64,000 nucleotides of DNA from Peribacillus simplex NBRC 15720 = DSM 1321 (GTDB lineage Bacteria > Bacillota > Bacilli > Bacillales > DSM-1321), in NCBI RefSeq assembly GCF_002243645.1, contig NZ_CP017704.1, forward strand, positions 3,366,001 through 3,430,000, given 5' to 3'. Below are positions 48,126 to 57,250 of the stretch, in pieces (within the stretch, counting starts at the first letter, position 1; each line of letters opens with the position of its first letter). The notes beneath the pieces are model-generated. The model saw only the letters and a list, made by a program, of their open reading frames with translations. It did not search any database and was not told the origin of the DNA. The position numbers were made by a program, and so were the translations under genes.

Positions 48126-48515
48126 ATGTCTGTGAAAAAGTGGGTAACAGGATTGGTCGTTGCGCTTGCAATGGTTGTAGTTGTGACATCTCTAGGCTCA
48201 CTCGGCGTATTTGCCGAATCCGGTGTTGTAACTCAACCTATCGAGACGGTGAAATCGATTGAGGTCGAGTTGAACGATGATTTCTTTAATCCGAAAGTCA
48301 TCACTATTCCGAATGGAACAGCCACAACGTTGATATTGAAAAACAAAGGTACAAAAGAGCACACCTTCACAGTGGAAAAGCTCGGAATTGACGCCGAGGT
48401 CCAGCCAGGTACAGAAAAAAACATTACCGTGAATCCGAAACAGCCCGGTACATATGAACTGATATGCCGGTTCCATTTCCAGGAAGGAATGGTTGGAAAA
48501 GTAATAGTCAAATAA
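48126..48515 (+). CDS. Exported cupredoxin-domain protein
   Basis: 129 residues with a signal peptide (VTGLVVALAMVVVVTSLGSLGVFA). The mature 100 residues are a type-1 copper fold: His79 (TKEHTFTVEKL), Cys114, His117 and Met122 (YELICRFHFQEGM) give the complete blue-copper ligand set. It would carry electrons or copper on the outer face of the membrane. ATG 48126 has AAAGGAGG 8 bases upstream. Neighbours give no redox partner. Confidence 0.87.
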   Translation: MSVKKWVTGLVVALAMVVVVTSLGSLGVFAESGVVTQPIETVKSIEVELNDDFFNPKVITIPNGTATTLILKNKGTKEHTFTVEKLGIDAEVQPGTEKNITVNPKQPGTYELICRFHFQEGMVGKVIVK

Positions 48516-48519
48516 GAGG

Positions 48520-48547
48520 CAGGGCCAAATAAGGCCTTGTTTTTTTA
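48520..48547 (+). terminator. Intrinsic terminator of the cupredoxin gene
   Basis: CAGGGCC/GGCCTTG stem and a run of seven T's. Confidence 0.8.
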
Positions 48548-48766
48548 TTAGGCAAAGGAAAATTATTTTAATTCCCCAGACCTCATCATAACAGCTGAAT
48601 TCCCTTGTTGAACATTTGTTCTTTCTTTTATATTATCGGTTAAGTCTTGAAGAGATTTTTCATTACACAGGGTATTGATGTTTAGATTATTAATAATTGT
48701 TCCACCTCTAATAAATGGTAATATAATGTATCGTAACGTATAAACCATTTAGAATGAGGTGGAAAG

Positions 48767-49318
48767 TTGTATTTTTTAAAACCTATTTCTGATGAGGTTC
48801 GTTTATCTCAAATAATATTCAATAAACATAAAAAAACGAAGAAACTCATTTTAGTGTCTATTTTTTCCTGTATTGCTGCTATACTGCAGGCAGCTGGAGT
48901 TTTACCAGGGATAGGATATTTTATAAGCCCGCTTGCCACTGCACCTATCCTGTTATGTTCCATGTTTTCCATTCCATTTGGAGCAATGTCCTACTTTCTG
49001 ACAATTATGCTGTTATTCATCCTACAGCCAACTGAACTAATTGTATTTCCTTTTACTACAGGATTGTTAGGACTTGGCATAGGGGCATCCTTTTACCTTT
49101 TTAGGAAGAGGTTAAGTATTATTGCAACTAGTGCCATTCTTTTAATGTTAGGAATTATGAGTCTAATATCTATTTTTCACTTTCCAGTTTTAGGTCCAGC
49201 CGTCTCTGTTTCCTTTTCATTTCTTACAATTGGCTTTTTACTTACCTTCCTTTATAGCTGGTTATGGGTTGAAATTGCTTTAATCATTTTTAAAAGATTA
49301 AAAATGATTATAATTTAG
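48767..49318 (+). CDS. Integral membrane protein, unknown
   Basis: 183 residues with about five transmembrane helices from residue 27 on (LILVSIFSCIAAILQAAGVL, ATAPILLCSMFSIPFGAMSYF, FTTGLLGLGIGASFYLF, IIATSAILLMLGIMSLISIF, FSFLTIGFLLTFLYSWLW). The helical layout with short loops resembles substrate-binding S components of ECF transporters, but no family motif settles it. It starts at TTG with GAGGTGG 3-4 bases upstream of AAAG, which is acceptable. It stands alone. Confidence 0.65.
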   Translation: MYFLKPISDEVRLSQIIFNKHKKTKKLILVSIFSCIAAILQAAGVLPGIGYFISPLATAPILLCSMFSIPFGAMSYFLTIMLLFILQPTELIVFPFTTGLLGLGIGASFYLFRKRLSIIATSAILLMLGIMSLISIFHFPVLGPAVSVSFSFLTIGFLLTFLYSWLWVEIALIIFKRLKMIII

Positions 49319-49405
49319 TGATTCTCCATCACATGGTTATCATTTCGATTCATTAAATCCATGTAAGAGATTTATCAAGATTAAGTATAATTTTATAGTT
49401 ATGAT

Positions 49406-50830
49406 TCATGGGACTATTTCAAAAACAGTGCCTTGGTTATAATCAGTCACTTTCATAGAGCCATAAACCGCTAAATATAATCTGGTTTGATTCAGATTCG
49501 TTCCCAAACTAACATAATAGGCTGATTGAGACCCAAAATCATAATCGGTTTGTATCACACTAAAATCATTTTGTTCACCATTTGGTCTTACGGTGGTATA
49601 AGCTAAAGCCCCTCTAACCTGAGGTTGAGAATCTTTCCGGGCAAGATCGGTAAACACAACGCTTCCTGTTAAACCAGGGATTGTATTCCCCATATAGGCT
49701 TGCACTCCTGTAAGTGCAGTTCCTCCAAACTTATCGGGTCTGGTATCTTTATGAAAATAACTGGTTAAAGGCTGAAGACGACTCCCTGAAAGTGTTACTG
49801 CTTCATTGTAATAAGCAATCGTTTTCTCATCCAAAGTCTGATTTTCAGTGCAGCCACTTATAATAGAAGTAGGAAAAGCACCTTCCCAACCTCGCCAGCC
49901 AAAGTTAATGAATCCTTCTTTGTCAGGTTCAGAATTCATGAAAGAAACTTGAACAAGCTGAGTAACCGATATTGGTTTATATTGAACGAATGAAAATATC
50001 GACTCGACCAAATTCTGGCCGACATTTCCCGCATATTTAATATACTGATTATAAAACCTTTGAAATGAAATGCCTGGTATATTGCGAACCCCTTTGGCCA
50101 TTACCATGAGCGTTTCCTGAATAGTTGTGGGAAGTTCATTAAAACGTGTGACAATGGGTGGATTATTGAAGGATATATTCTTATCTACATCAATTTCAAT
50201 TATTTTACCGGCGATTTCCAAATCGTCCTGGCTTAAGTTAAATGGATCATGGCCTGATCCACCATCCCCGGTTGTTAAAACAAGTTTTCCTGTTTCAGGT
50301 GAAAAGTTTAAACTATTGACCCCATTATGATTTGAAAATGGTCTTCTTAAGTTAAGTAATGTCCGCCGTTTTTGGGGTTGACCATTCGATTGTAAAATCC
50401 ATTCTTCAATTGTATCAATATGATCATATTGAGTTTCTCTATTTATCCACCTTAGGTTTAAAGTTTTAGGATCACACGGGTCAGGATTAAAAGATTCAGG
50501 AAGAGCACCTGGTCCTTGTGTTCCAGCTACTGAATAATGAAGATAAAACAGACCGTTATAATAAAATTCGGGATGAAACGCTAGCCCCAGCAATCCCCGT
50601 TCATCATATCCGCCGCTAGAAGCACCTAGTTTCATGATTCGCGGGCGAATATCCAAAAAAGTCCTTATAACTCCGTTTCCTATGTAAAAGATCTCTCCTA
50701 CCTGAGTTGCAATAAATAATCTTTCAATTGAGTCACCTGGAAGTATGGTTGTCTTTAAAACAGTAGGTAAGTTTATATTACTTACAATGGGCCGTAAACC
50801 AACCTTAACTTTTATCAACTGACTTTGCAC
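49406..50830 (-). CDS. PQQ-dependent sugar dehydrogenase (glucose/sorbosone dehydrogenase fold)
   Basis: 474 residues of a six-bladed beta-propeller. RGLLGLAFHPEF (78-89), the catalytic-site FSNHNGVNSL (166-173) and TTGDGGSGHDP (186-196) correspond to the PQQ-binding segments of soluble glucose dehydrogenases; NFGWRGWEGAFP and FTDLARKD follow. The usual family members are exported, yet no signal peptide is visible here, so the location, and loading with PQQ, are uncertain. No pqq genes lie nearby. Minus strand; GAGGGAG before the ATG. Enzyme activity is inferred from fold only. Confidence 0.82.
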   Translation of the reverse strand: MQSQLIKVKVGLRPIVSNINLPTVLKTTILPGDSIERLFIATQVGEIFYIGNGVIRTFLDIRPRIMKLGASSGGYDERGLLGLAFHPEFYYNGLFYLHYSVAGTQGPGALPESFNPDPCDPKTLNLRWINRETQYDHIDTIEEWILQSNGQPQKRRTLLNLRRPFSNHNGVNSLNFSPETGKLVLTTGDGGSGHDPFNLSQDDLEIAGKIIEIDVDKNISFNNPPIVTRFNELPTTIQETLMVMAKGVRNIPGISFQRFYNQYIKYAGNVGQNLVESIFSFVQYKPISVTQLVQVSFMNSEPDKEGFINFGWRGWEGAFPTSIISGCTENQTLDEKTIAYYNEAVTLSGSRLQPLTSYFHKDTRPDKFGGTALTGVQAYMGNTIPGLTGSVVFTDLARKDSQPQVRGALAYTTVRPNGEQNDFSVIQTDYDFGSQSAYYVSLGTNLNQTRLYLAVYGSMKVTDYNQGTVFEIVP

Positions 50831-51279
50831 TCCCTCTTATTGTTTTCTTATAAGAATATGATTAGAACCGTCTATTAGTACCAAATTAGGCCGGGAAACT
50901 GATATGGAATTGCACCAATTTCCGCACGAGCGTAATTAAACGAAAGGAGTCCGTTAGTGGAACTAAAATAATTGAATTTTATAAGAATGAGGATAAATTC
51001 AAGCTATTCCATTAAAGGACGCTATTCTGGAACAAGGATAAGCGCTTATTTTTCATTTTAGGGCCATATTCTTGAATAAGGGGCAGCATCAGGAAATGCG
51101 TATTTACAAAGATAAGCATTCTGATACAAGTCATATGAGACATTATGAACTCTATTTTGTAGGTGATTGGATTGTGTCTCAAAAGGCTCTACACTATTGA
51201 GATTGTGAAGGAATGTACTTATACTAAAGGGGATGTTATTTGGATAAATATGTTAAATATAAGCGTTAGGAGGAGATGA
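50831..51279. other. Divergent intergenic region with repeat debris
   Basis: Contains degraded pieces such as GGAACTAAAATAATTGAA (50959) and TTGAATAAGGGGCAGCATCA (51074), which recall family 1 ends in scrambled order. No gene. Confidence 0.45.
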
Positions 51280-51849
51280 ATGAAAATGAATGAAGAAAAA
51301 ATTGGCTCAGCCAGTGGAGTAGTAATAGCTGTAAGTAAAAGTGATAAACACACATTCAGTAAGGAAAATTGCAATAGTATAAAACTGTTGAAAGGTTTAG
51401 GCGTTGAAGGAGATGCCCATTTAGGTAAAACAGTTAAGCATCGTTCACGTGTAGCGGCTAACCCAAATAAACCTAACCTGCGACAAGTTCACCTAATCCA
51501 CTCAGAATTATTAGATGAATTGAAAGATAGGTTTAATGTTACAGCTGGACAAATGGGTGAAAATATTACCACAAAAGGTATTGATCTGCTTGGATTACCG
51601 AGGGATTCGTTACTATATATTGGGGATACAGCAGTTATTAAAGTAACGGGCTTACGAAATCCATGTGTCCAAATTGATCAATTTAAATCAGGACTTATGA
51701 ACGCTGTTTTAGACCGGGATAAGCATGGGAACTTGATACGTAAAGCAGGAATAATGAGCATAGTTTTGGAAAGTGGTGAGGTTCACCCCGGAGACCTGGT
51801 TAGAATTCAATTACCACCTTTACCTCATAGCCCTCTTGAAAGGGTATAA
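51280..51849 (+). CDS. MOSC-domain protein
   Basis: 189 residues. LKGLGVEGDAHLGKTVKHRS, RQVHLIHSELLDEL, VTAGQMGENITTKGIDLLGLP and GLRNPCVQIDQF are the ordered MOSC motifs; the last cysteine is the presumed sulfur carrier. MOSC domains transfer sulfur or act in molybdenum-cofactor-linked reduction of N-hydroxylated compounds (YiiM/YflK-like). AGGAGGAG lies 8 bases upstream. No Moco genes are adjacent; the substrate is unknown. Confidence 0.88.
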   Translation: MKMNEEKIGSASGVVIAVSKSDKHTFSKENCNSIKLLKGLGVEGDAHLGKTVKHRSRVAANPNKPNLRQVHLIHSELLDELKDRFNVTAGQMGENITTKGIDLLGLPRDSLLYIGDTAVIKVTGLRNPCVQIDQFKSGLMNAVLDRDKHGNLIRKAGIMSIVLESGEVHPGDLVRIQLPPLPHSPLERV

Positions 51850-51883
51850 TGTTTTCAATAAAACTGTTTTTCAGTAAAACAAA

Positions 51884-51970
51884 TCAAACTAACTGGTTGC
51901 TTTACTTCAATTAGGGGGGCTGAGGCAGCCTTTTTATTATGGACTAACGGGGCAGTATAGTTCCATAAGG
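51884..51970 (+). repeat. Repeat family 1, full copy
   Basis: AAACTAACTGGTTGCTTTAC, hairpin GGGCTGAGGCAGCCTTTTT, GGACTAACGGGGCAG then TATAGTTCCATAAG. Confidence 0.85.
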
Positions 51971-52068
51971 TTTCATTCCTTTTTTTGGTTATTGGCAACG
52001 GGTTAATTGAAACATCATTGATTCGGGAAATGTATAAGAAGAAACTATAAAAAAGGGATTGAAGGAAA

Positions 52069-52506
52069 TTGGCACAGTATTTCTCTTTACTAATCTTGTC
52101 ATTTGTAATGCTTGTGGGGATGTCGGCTTATTTTTGGCATTTTTATAAATTGAAAAAGAAAAACGGAGATTCGTATAAGACACCGATCAAGGACATTCTT
52201 GGAGTCGCCTTTTTATTTCTCCTATCAGGATTCCTGTTTGTTTATTCTTTGTTAGACCTGCCTAACGTTTTAGCTGATAAGAAGAAACAATATAAAGGGG
52301 ATTGTGAGATCGTCATATTCGATATTACAAGAGGGGGACATACAGAGGCTAACTTTGGAAAGCATAGCATTATGTTTCCTAAGAATTATCAGGGTGTAAA
52401 AGAAGGTAACTACTACTGTGAAGTGGAGTATTATCCACAAACTGAACAAGGAAAGTCATTGAGAGTTTATCAGTCAAAAGGCGGAATACTAATAAATGAA
52501 AAATAG
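52069..52506 (+). CDS. Membrane protein with extracytoplasmic domain, unknown
   Basis: 145 residues from a TTG start (GAAGGAA upstream). Two helices (FSLLILSFVMLVGMSAYFW and ILGVAFLFLLSGFLFVYSLL) are followed by a 75-residue soluble domain: GDCEIVIFDITRGGHTEANFG, KEGNYYCEVEYYPQT. The domain has two cysteines (CEIVIF, YYCEVE). Resembles small Bacillus membrane proteins of unknown role. A palindrome module follows 10 bases after the stop. Confidence 0.65.
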   Translation: MAQYFSLLILSFVMLVGMSAYFWHFYKLKKKNGDSYKTPIKDILGVAFLFLLSGFLFVYSLLDLPNVLADKKKQYKGDCEIVIFDITRGGHTEANFGKHSIMFPKNYQGVKEGNYYCEVEYYPQTEQGKSLRVYQSKGGILINEK

Positions 52507-52515
52507 TGTTCCTTA

Positions 52516-52547
52516 ATCAGCTAACGGGGCAGTTTAGTTCAGTAAGC
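52516..52547 (+). repeat. Repeat family 1, palindrome module
   Basis: TCAGCTAACGGGGCAG then TTTAGTTCAGTAAG. Confidence 0.78.
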
Positions 52548-52707
52548 GTATAATTATTTCGGAGAAGGAAAAGTGAATGCATATAAGTTCGTTAATGATG
52601 ATTAGTAATAAAAACAAGCAGGGAACCTTTTTTTAGGTTGCCTGTGTAGGAACGAGTAATCTCCTTTAATAATTCTCTGTTCTTATTCGAGTATTAGGGA
52701 GAATATT

Positions 52708-53178
52708 GTGAAGGAGGCATTTCATATCAATAAATTTAAAACTATAGGTGTCTCTATATCTATCGTCCTGATAGTATTACTCTTTATTGCTTTGTTTGAA
52801 TACATCTTTTTGAAAATAATGGGATTTCAATATAATTCCTTATTGGATTTATTATTGTTCTTTATTATGTATTTATTCCTTGAAATACCTCTTGCGTTTA
52901 TTACAGAAGCAATACCAAAAGCTTTAAAATCTGTTGGTATACTTCAAACGAGTAAAGGATGGCTACCCTTTATTTTAAATACAGTCCTCACCTTTTTGTT
53001 GATCGAGGCAATCGATACCTTTATGGTAAATATTGATATCAAATGGCAAGGTACACTCATATTTGCATTGGTTACTGGATTTATTGGTTGGAAATTAAAC
53101 AAAGACGAGGATGAACCACCAGATATTGATAGTGAGGAGTTTAAAGAAATAGAGAATAGATTTAAATCCGAAAGATAA
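52708..53178 (+). CDS. YrvL-family membrane protein
   Basis: 156 residues with four hydrophobic helices and an acidic tail (NKDEDEPPDIDSEEFKEIEN). INKFKTIGVSISIVLIVLLFIALFEYIFLK-type first helix, FLEIPLAFITEAIPKAL and LLIEAIDTFMV fit the YrvL family, described in B. subtilis as a membrane regulator in the SigO-RsoA system. No sigO-like gene is nearby, so a regulatory role is only possible. GTG start; AGGGAG lies about 15 bases upstream and the spacing is loose. Confidence 0.68.
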   Translation: MKEAFHINKFKTIGVSISIVLIVLLFIALFEYIFLKIMGFQYNSLLDLLLFFIMYLFLEIPLAFITEAIPKALKSVGILQTSKGWLPFILNTVLTFLLIEAIDTFMVNIDIKWQGTLIFALVTGFIGWKLNKDEDEPPDIDSEEFKEIENRFKSER

Positions 53179-53267
53179 ATTATTGAAATAAGCTGGCGCT
53201 ATATATTAATAGGATGAATTAAAGTCGACTTTCTAAATTAAACTGTACCATATTGTTTTCAGCATAA

Positions 53268-53304
53268 TAAAAAGGCCTTCTCCAAATGGAGAGGGCTTTT
53301 TTTA
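53268..53304 (+). terminator. Intrinsic terminator
   Basis: AAAAAGGCCTTCTCC/GGAGAGGGCTTTTTTT stem with a four-base loop. Confidence 0.85.
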
Positions 53305-53464
53305 TTGAATCAAACTTTTGTTGTATATCTCTTTATCATTCTTGTAGTACTAAAATCTCATTTATTTGAGTGTAAAGAAACCTATTTGGTAGGTATGAAT
53401 GAGAAAGTTGTTATATAATGTAAACGGATAAAATTCTTTATAATTGACGGGAGAAAAAAAAAAA

Positions 53465-55024
53465 ATGAAAGCAACAATGTTTTTTCTAATAGGTTCTTTG
53501 GATGTGCAGCGCGGTGGGTTAACGAAGGCTTCGTTAGCTCAAGCCAATACATTTGCAGAAATGGGCTATGAAACGCATATACTCACATTCAATTTTGATA
53601 CTAGATACGAAAGAATTCGAGAAAAATTAATAGAGCTTGGACAACTAAACGAAAAAGTTAAAGTTTTAAATCTCTATGAAGAGCTTTGTGGAAGTGAAGA
53701 AGATTCAACAATTACACAAGTTACGCCTGAAACCGGATATTTAGATCCCCACGTTGGACATAATGCTTTTAGAGTATACGAAAATGGACTTTACACTAAA
53801 TATAAAAAGTTTCATAAAGACGGCCTTTTAGACTTCATTGATTATTTTAATGAACATAGATATCGAATCAAAAAAGAAGTGTATGATGAGTTTGGCTTGA
53901 TAAGAAAAGTTTCTTTTATGGATTTTGCTTCTAATAAACCAAGACAAATGATTTTTTACAATAGCAGCTCTCAAGCTTACTTATCAAAGTGGGTCAATCC
54001 CGAAAACGGCAAGGCCATTCGAGTAAATTGGCACGAGAAAAATGGAGATATTAAGGTTATTTATAGCAATGATGATCAACTAAAATTAGATTGGATAGAA
54101 CGAGTTATAAAAGATGTGGATAACCCAGTATTAGTTGCAGATGCTCGAAAAACTGACTTATTAATGATAAATGTAAAGAATAAGAATGCTGCTAAAATTT
54201 GGCGATTACACAGTAGTCACCTTACAGCACCATGGGAATCTGATTCTGATATTGCTTCAACTGTTCAAACAGGTATTGATCATTTGGATACTCTTGATGC
54301 TGCTTTAGTTCTTACAGAACAACAAAAGATAGATATTGAAAATAGATTTGGAAAAAGAACGAATTTGCATGTTATTCCTCATGCGATGAAGACAAATATA
54401 AAAACTGGATGGTTTGGCCGCCATGGTTTAGTTAAAGAAGAAAGACTAGCAGTGGTTATTAGTAGGTACTCAGCCATTAAAAATTTAGATCATATTATTA
54501 AGGCATTTGAAATCGTTGTAAAGAAAGTTCCAGATGCGAAGTTAGAGTTTTGGGGAGAAGGTACTGAAAAAGATAAGCTACAAAAGATAATCAATAATGC
54601 TAATCTTACAAATCACATTAAATTAAATGGATACACCCAAGAACCATCTAAAATTTATCAAAGTGCACTTTTCAGTATCTTAGCTTCAAAAACGGAAGGG
54701 TTTTCTCTTTCTGTATTAGAGAGCATGTCTAATGCTACAGCTGTAGTGAGTTATGATATAAGATATGGCCCTAATGAATTAATTGACGATGGAGAAAATG
54801 GAGTTTTAGTTCAAAAAAATAATATAGATAAGCTAGCAGAAGCGATGATTTCAATGTTCAATCATCCGAATACAACCATAAAGATGGGTAAGGCTGCTCT
54901 AAAAAAGGTAGAAAGAAAATTCAACCAAGAAATTTATGCAAATTCTTGGGAACATGTTGTTAGAGTAGCAATTGAAAATCGTCAATTGAAAAATAAAAAC
55001 AGACAATTAGTCAAACAAGAGTAA
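53465..55024 (+). CDS. TagE/GtfA-like GT4 glycosyltransferase
   Basis: 519 residues from ATG 53465. The N-half has the insertion typical of poly(glycerol-phosphate) alpha-glucosyltransferases (TagE) and serine-rich-protein glycosyltransferases (GtfA): IGSLDVQRGGLTKASLAQAN and repeating beta strands such as RQMIFYNSSSQAYLSKWVNP. The GT-B core has HVIPHAMK, RYSAIKNLDHIIKAFE, FWGEGTEKDKL and the donor-site EGFSLSVLESMSNATAVVSY. It probably glucosylates wall teichoic acid or a surface protein from UDP-sugar. GGGAG is separated from the ATG by an uninterrupted A-run of eleven bases, an odd, mutable spacer. Confidence 0.85.
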   Translation: MKATMFFLIGSLDVQRGGLTKASLAQANTFAEMGYETHILTFNFDTRYERIREKLIELGQLNEKVKVLNLYEELCGSEEDSTITQVTPETGYLDPHVGHNAFRVYENGLYTKYKKFHKDGLLDFIDYFNEHRYRIKKEVYDEFGLIRKVSFMDFASNKPRQMIFYNSSSQAYLSKWVNPENGKAIRVNWHEKNGDIKVIYSNDDQLKLDWIERVIKDVDNPVLVADARKTDLLMINVKNKNAAKIWRLHSSHLTAPWESDSDIASTVQTGIDHLDTLDAALVLTEQQKIDIENRFGKRTNLHVIPHAMKTNIKTGWFGRHGLVKEERLAVVISRYSAIKNLDHIIKAFEIVVKKVPDAKLEFWGEGTEKDKLQKIINNANLTNHIKLNGYTQEPSKIYQSALFSILASKTEGFSLSVLESMSNATAVVSYDIRYGPNELIDDGENGVLVQKNNIDKLAEAMISMFNHPNTTIKMGKAALKKVERKFNQEIYANSWEHVVRVAIENRQLKNKNRQLVKQE

Positions 55025-55137
55025 TAACGAAGTTAAACAAACAAAAAACAGCCAAGTTCATGTGAACAGGCACGAGGAGTTTCTGCAGTTAAGAAAGCAG
55101 GTAAGGCAACTTCCACTAAATTGTTTGCTGAATAATC

Positions 55138-55175
55138 AATAGCCCTTTCTCGTATTGAGTAGGGGCTATTTTTTG
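55138..55175 (+). terminator. Intrinsic terminator
   Basis: AATAGCCC/GGGGCTATT stem with six T's, the probable end of the glycosyltransferase transcript. Confidence 0.82.
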
Positions 55176-55201
55176 AAGGCCATGTTAGTGGTGTTGTTGA
55201 A

Positions 55202-55225
55202 TTTCTTAATGAACTTAAGGGGCAG
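55202..55225 (+). repeat. Repeat family 1, left part of palindrome, interrupted by copy D
   Basis: TTTCTTAATGAACTTAAGGGGCAG ends exactly where the element's CATTCCTGT begins (given here as two halves: TTTCTTAATG and AACTTAAGGGGCAG). Confidence 0.82.
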
Positions 55226-55341
55226 CATTCCTGTAATAACTGAAAATGAGGTTTGAACGAAAAAAGACCTCTTGATAAGATGAATGTGTCCTAAGCTGGC
55301 CAGCTAAAAAAGGACAAAAACATCTATTTGGAGGTCTCACA

Positions 55342-56637
55342 ATGAATTATAACCAAAATCATAAAATCACTCAAATTACTTCTGAAACCTTAATTGTCGG
55401 AGTAGATATAGCCAAGCACAATCATGTCGCGAGAGCACAGGATTTTAGAGGATTGGAACTGGGTAAAACGTGTTTCTTTGAAAATACGAAAGCAGGATTT
55501 CATTCGTTTCTAGATTGGATTAACCAACTTGTTAAAGAGTGTAAGTTAAATCAAGTGATTGTAGGCATGGAGCCAACCGGTCACTACTGGTTAAATCTAG
55601 CTCATCTTCTAAAAGAGAATAATATTAAGTTCGTATCTGTCAATCCACTACATGTTAAACGAAGTAAAGAATTAGACGATAATTCACCTACAAAGAATGA
55701 CGTGAAAGATGCAAAAGTCATCGCACAATTAGTCAAAGACGGAAGATATGCCGAACCAACAATTCCACAAGGAATTTATGCAGAACTCCGAGTGGCCAAA
55801 AAACTTCGCGATCTTCTCAACGTTGACTTACAGGTCGTTCAGGGACAAGTTCATAACTGGCTTGATCGTTACTTTCCCGAATTTTTGACAGTGTTCAAAA
55901 GTTGGGAAGGCAAGGCAGCTATTCATTTTCTAAAGCTAGAAGCCTTGCCACATCAACTTGTAAATTATACGGATGAAGAGCTCTTACTTTCCTTAAGACA
56001 AGTGGTAAAACGCAGTATAGGCTTAAAGAAGATACGAGCACTCAAAGAAGCAGCCAATCGTTCGATTGGTATTCGTCAAGGGGCAGCTATGGCAAAATTA
56101 GAGTTGAGAGCTTTACTAGAGAAGTATGATTTTATTCAAGTGAAATTCGAAGAATTAGATCATCAATTAGATCAGTTATTAGAACATATCCCAGGTGTCA
56201 CACAGATGTTAGAGGTGTCAGGAATCGGTCGAGATACAGTAGCAGGGTTTTTCGCAGAGGTCGGCGACCTCAGAGACTATCAACATCCTCGCCAAATCGT
56301 AAAATTAGCAGGTTTAAGTTTAAAAGAAAACACATCCGGAAAGCACAAAGGACAGACCAAGATTACCAAACGGGGACGAAAGAAATTGAGGGCTCTCTTA
56401 TTCCGGGCAGCCATGATACTGGTGGCAAAGAACAAGGCTTTTAAAGCTCTTCATATATATTACACAACACGTTCTCACAATCCCTTAAAGAAAATGCAAT
56501 CTCTGATAGCCTTGTGTAACAAGCTTATTCGAATTCTGTTTTCAATCGGTAAAAAACAATTTACGTTTCAAGAAGACAAGATGTTAAAGGATATCCCTCA
56601 TATGGCAACATTTGTAGTACATCAAACAGTCGCATAG
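55342..56637 (+). CDS. IS110/IS1111-type transposase, copy D
   Basis: 431 residues. DEDD residues Asp22 (IVGVDIAK), Glu77 (VGMEPTGHYW), Asp120 and Asp123 (PTKNDVKDAKVIA); C-terminal domain LEVSGIGRDTVAGFFAEVGDL and LKENTSGKHKGQTKITKRGRKK with the serine. TGGAGG lies 7 bases before the ATG. It is homologous over its full length to copy C but not closely, and belongs to a separate lineage from A/B. Intact and probably active. Confidence 0.95.
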   Translation: MNYNQNHKITQITSETLIVGVDIAKHNHVARAQDFRGLELGKTCFFENTKAGFHSFLDWINQLVKECKLNQVIVGMEPTGHYWLNLAHLLKENNIKFVSVNPLHVKRSKELDDNSPTKNDVKDAKVIAQLVKDGRYAEPTIPQGIYAELRVAKKLRDLLNVDLQVVQGQVHNWLDRYFPEFLTVFKSWEGKAAIHFLKLEALPHQLVNYTDEELLLSLRQVVKRSIGLKKIRALKEAANRSIGIRQGAAMAKLELRALLEKYDFIQVKFEELDHQLDQLLEHIPGVTQMLEVSGIGRDTVAGFFAEVGDLRDYQHPRQIVKLAGLSLKENTSGKHKGQTKITKRGRKKLRALLFRAAMILVAKNKAFKALHIYYTTRSHNPLKKMQSLIALCNKLIRILFSIGKKQFTFQEDKMLKDIPHMATFVVHQTVA

Positions 56638-56639
56638 TT

Positions 56640-57036
56640 CATTGAATTTTAAGGTTACACGGTCATTTAATTAACACTCATTTAAAAGTGAAGCACGGAT
56701 TAGTCGGCAAAGCAACTAACGTGAGGACTTAGATCCTGTGGGGCAGCATGACCGACATCCACCTCATGGAAAGGTTGAACGAAGGAATGTAGGAGCATCG
56801 ACTCTGTGAGACATGGGAGGGTTGACCTCCATGAGACATGTGGATATCCAAAAGTGCGATCATAACATTGCTTAAACCAATTTTTTCCTATAATTGGCTA
56901 GTTTAGCATACACTTTTTTCGATAAATCCCTATCCTTGAGGAGTAATGCCGAGCTTACATAGATAACGGTTAATGATATGACTATGAAATCCTAAGAATT
57001 CTAGAGCAATCGTGAGATTGTGTTTAGTTTATTGAG
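56640..57036 (+). ncRNA. Candidate bridge RNA in the right end of copy D
   Basis: CAACTAAC (56713-56720) is the reverse complement of GTTAGTTG, the commonest right half of the repeat palindrome (7 of 8 with the actual site GATAGTTG). GGGGCAG (56740-56746) equals the left half. AGGAATG (56783-56789) complements the left element end, and GGGAGGG (56815-56821) resembles the right end. Order and spacing mirror copy C, and flanking GAACGA and GACAT are conserved. The functional unit is probably about 56695-56845; the remainder to 57036 has no gene. Confidence 0.75.
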
Positions 57037-57040
57037 GGAG

Positions 57041-57056
57041 GATAGTTGAATAGAAT
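57041..57056 (+). repeat. Repeat family 1, right arm of palindrome interrupted by copy D
   Basis: GATAGTTGAATAGAAT directly after the element end. Confidence 0.82.
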
Positions 57057-57100
57057 AAATTGCAATGTATAACAATATAAAGTTCTTCTTAGTGTAAAAA

Positions 57101-57250
57101 GACAATAAAGTTATTTAATTTTAAAACCTAAAACAAGCATACCCCCGTTCTAAATTTAGGACGGGGGTAAAAATATAGTTCTTTAATTTTCGCTATAAGA
57201 TACTTCACTGTACTTAAAAATATAACAATAAAGTCGTTTGAAAACCTAAG
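57101..57250 (-). repeat. Dispersed repeat family 2, inverted copy
   Basis: Reverse complement of the copy at 24934-25080. The central stem is ACCCCCGTTCTAA/TTTAGGACGGGGGT, where changes on both arms keep pairing. Confidence 0.82.

Larger units (their letters stand above)
55025..55225. other. Intergenic stretch before IS110 copy D
   Basis: A terminator at 55138-55175 and the left part of a repeat palindrome. No gene. Confidence 0.5.
55226..57040 (+). mobile_element. IS110-family (IS1111-like) insertion sequence, copy D (about 1815 bp)
   Basis: Same ends as copy C (CATTCCTGT left, GAGGGAG right), same AG core, same place in a repeat palindrome (after GGGGCAG), same orientation. It has a 116-base left end, the transposase gene and a 403-base non-coding right end. 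The rest of the sequence has diverged widely from copy C, so the common target reflects a lineage property, not recent copying. Confidence 0.88.

Noticed and set aside
48563..48748. 61-codon minus-strand frame
   Set aside because: A GAGGTGG lies inside the frame before an ATT, but there is no family match and it overlaps the promoter area of the next + gene; support too weak.
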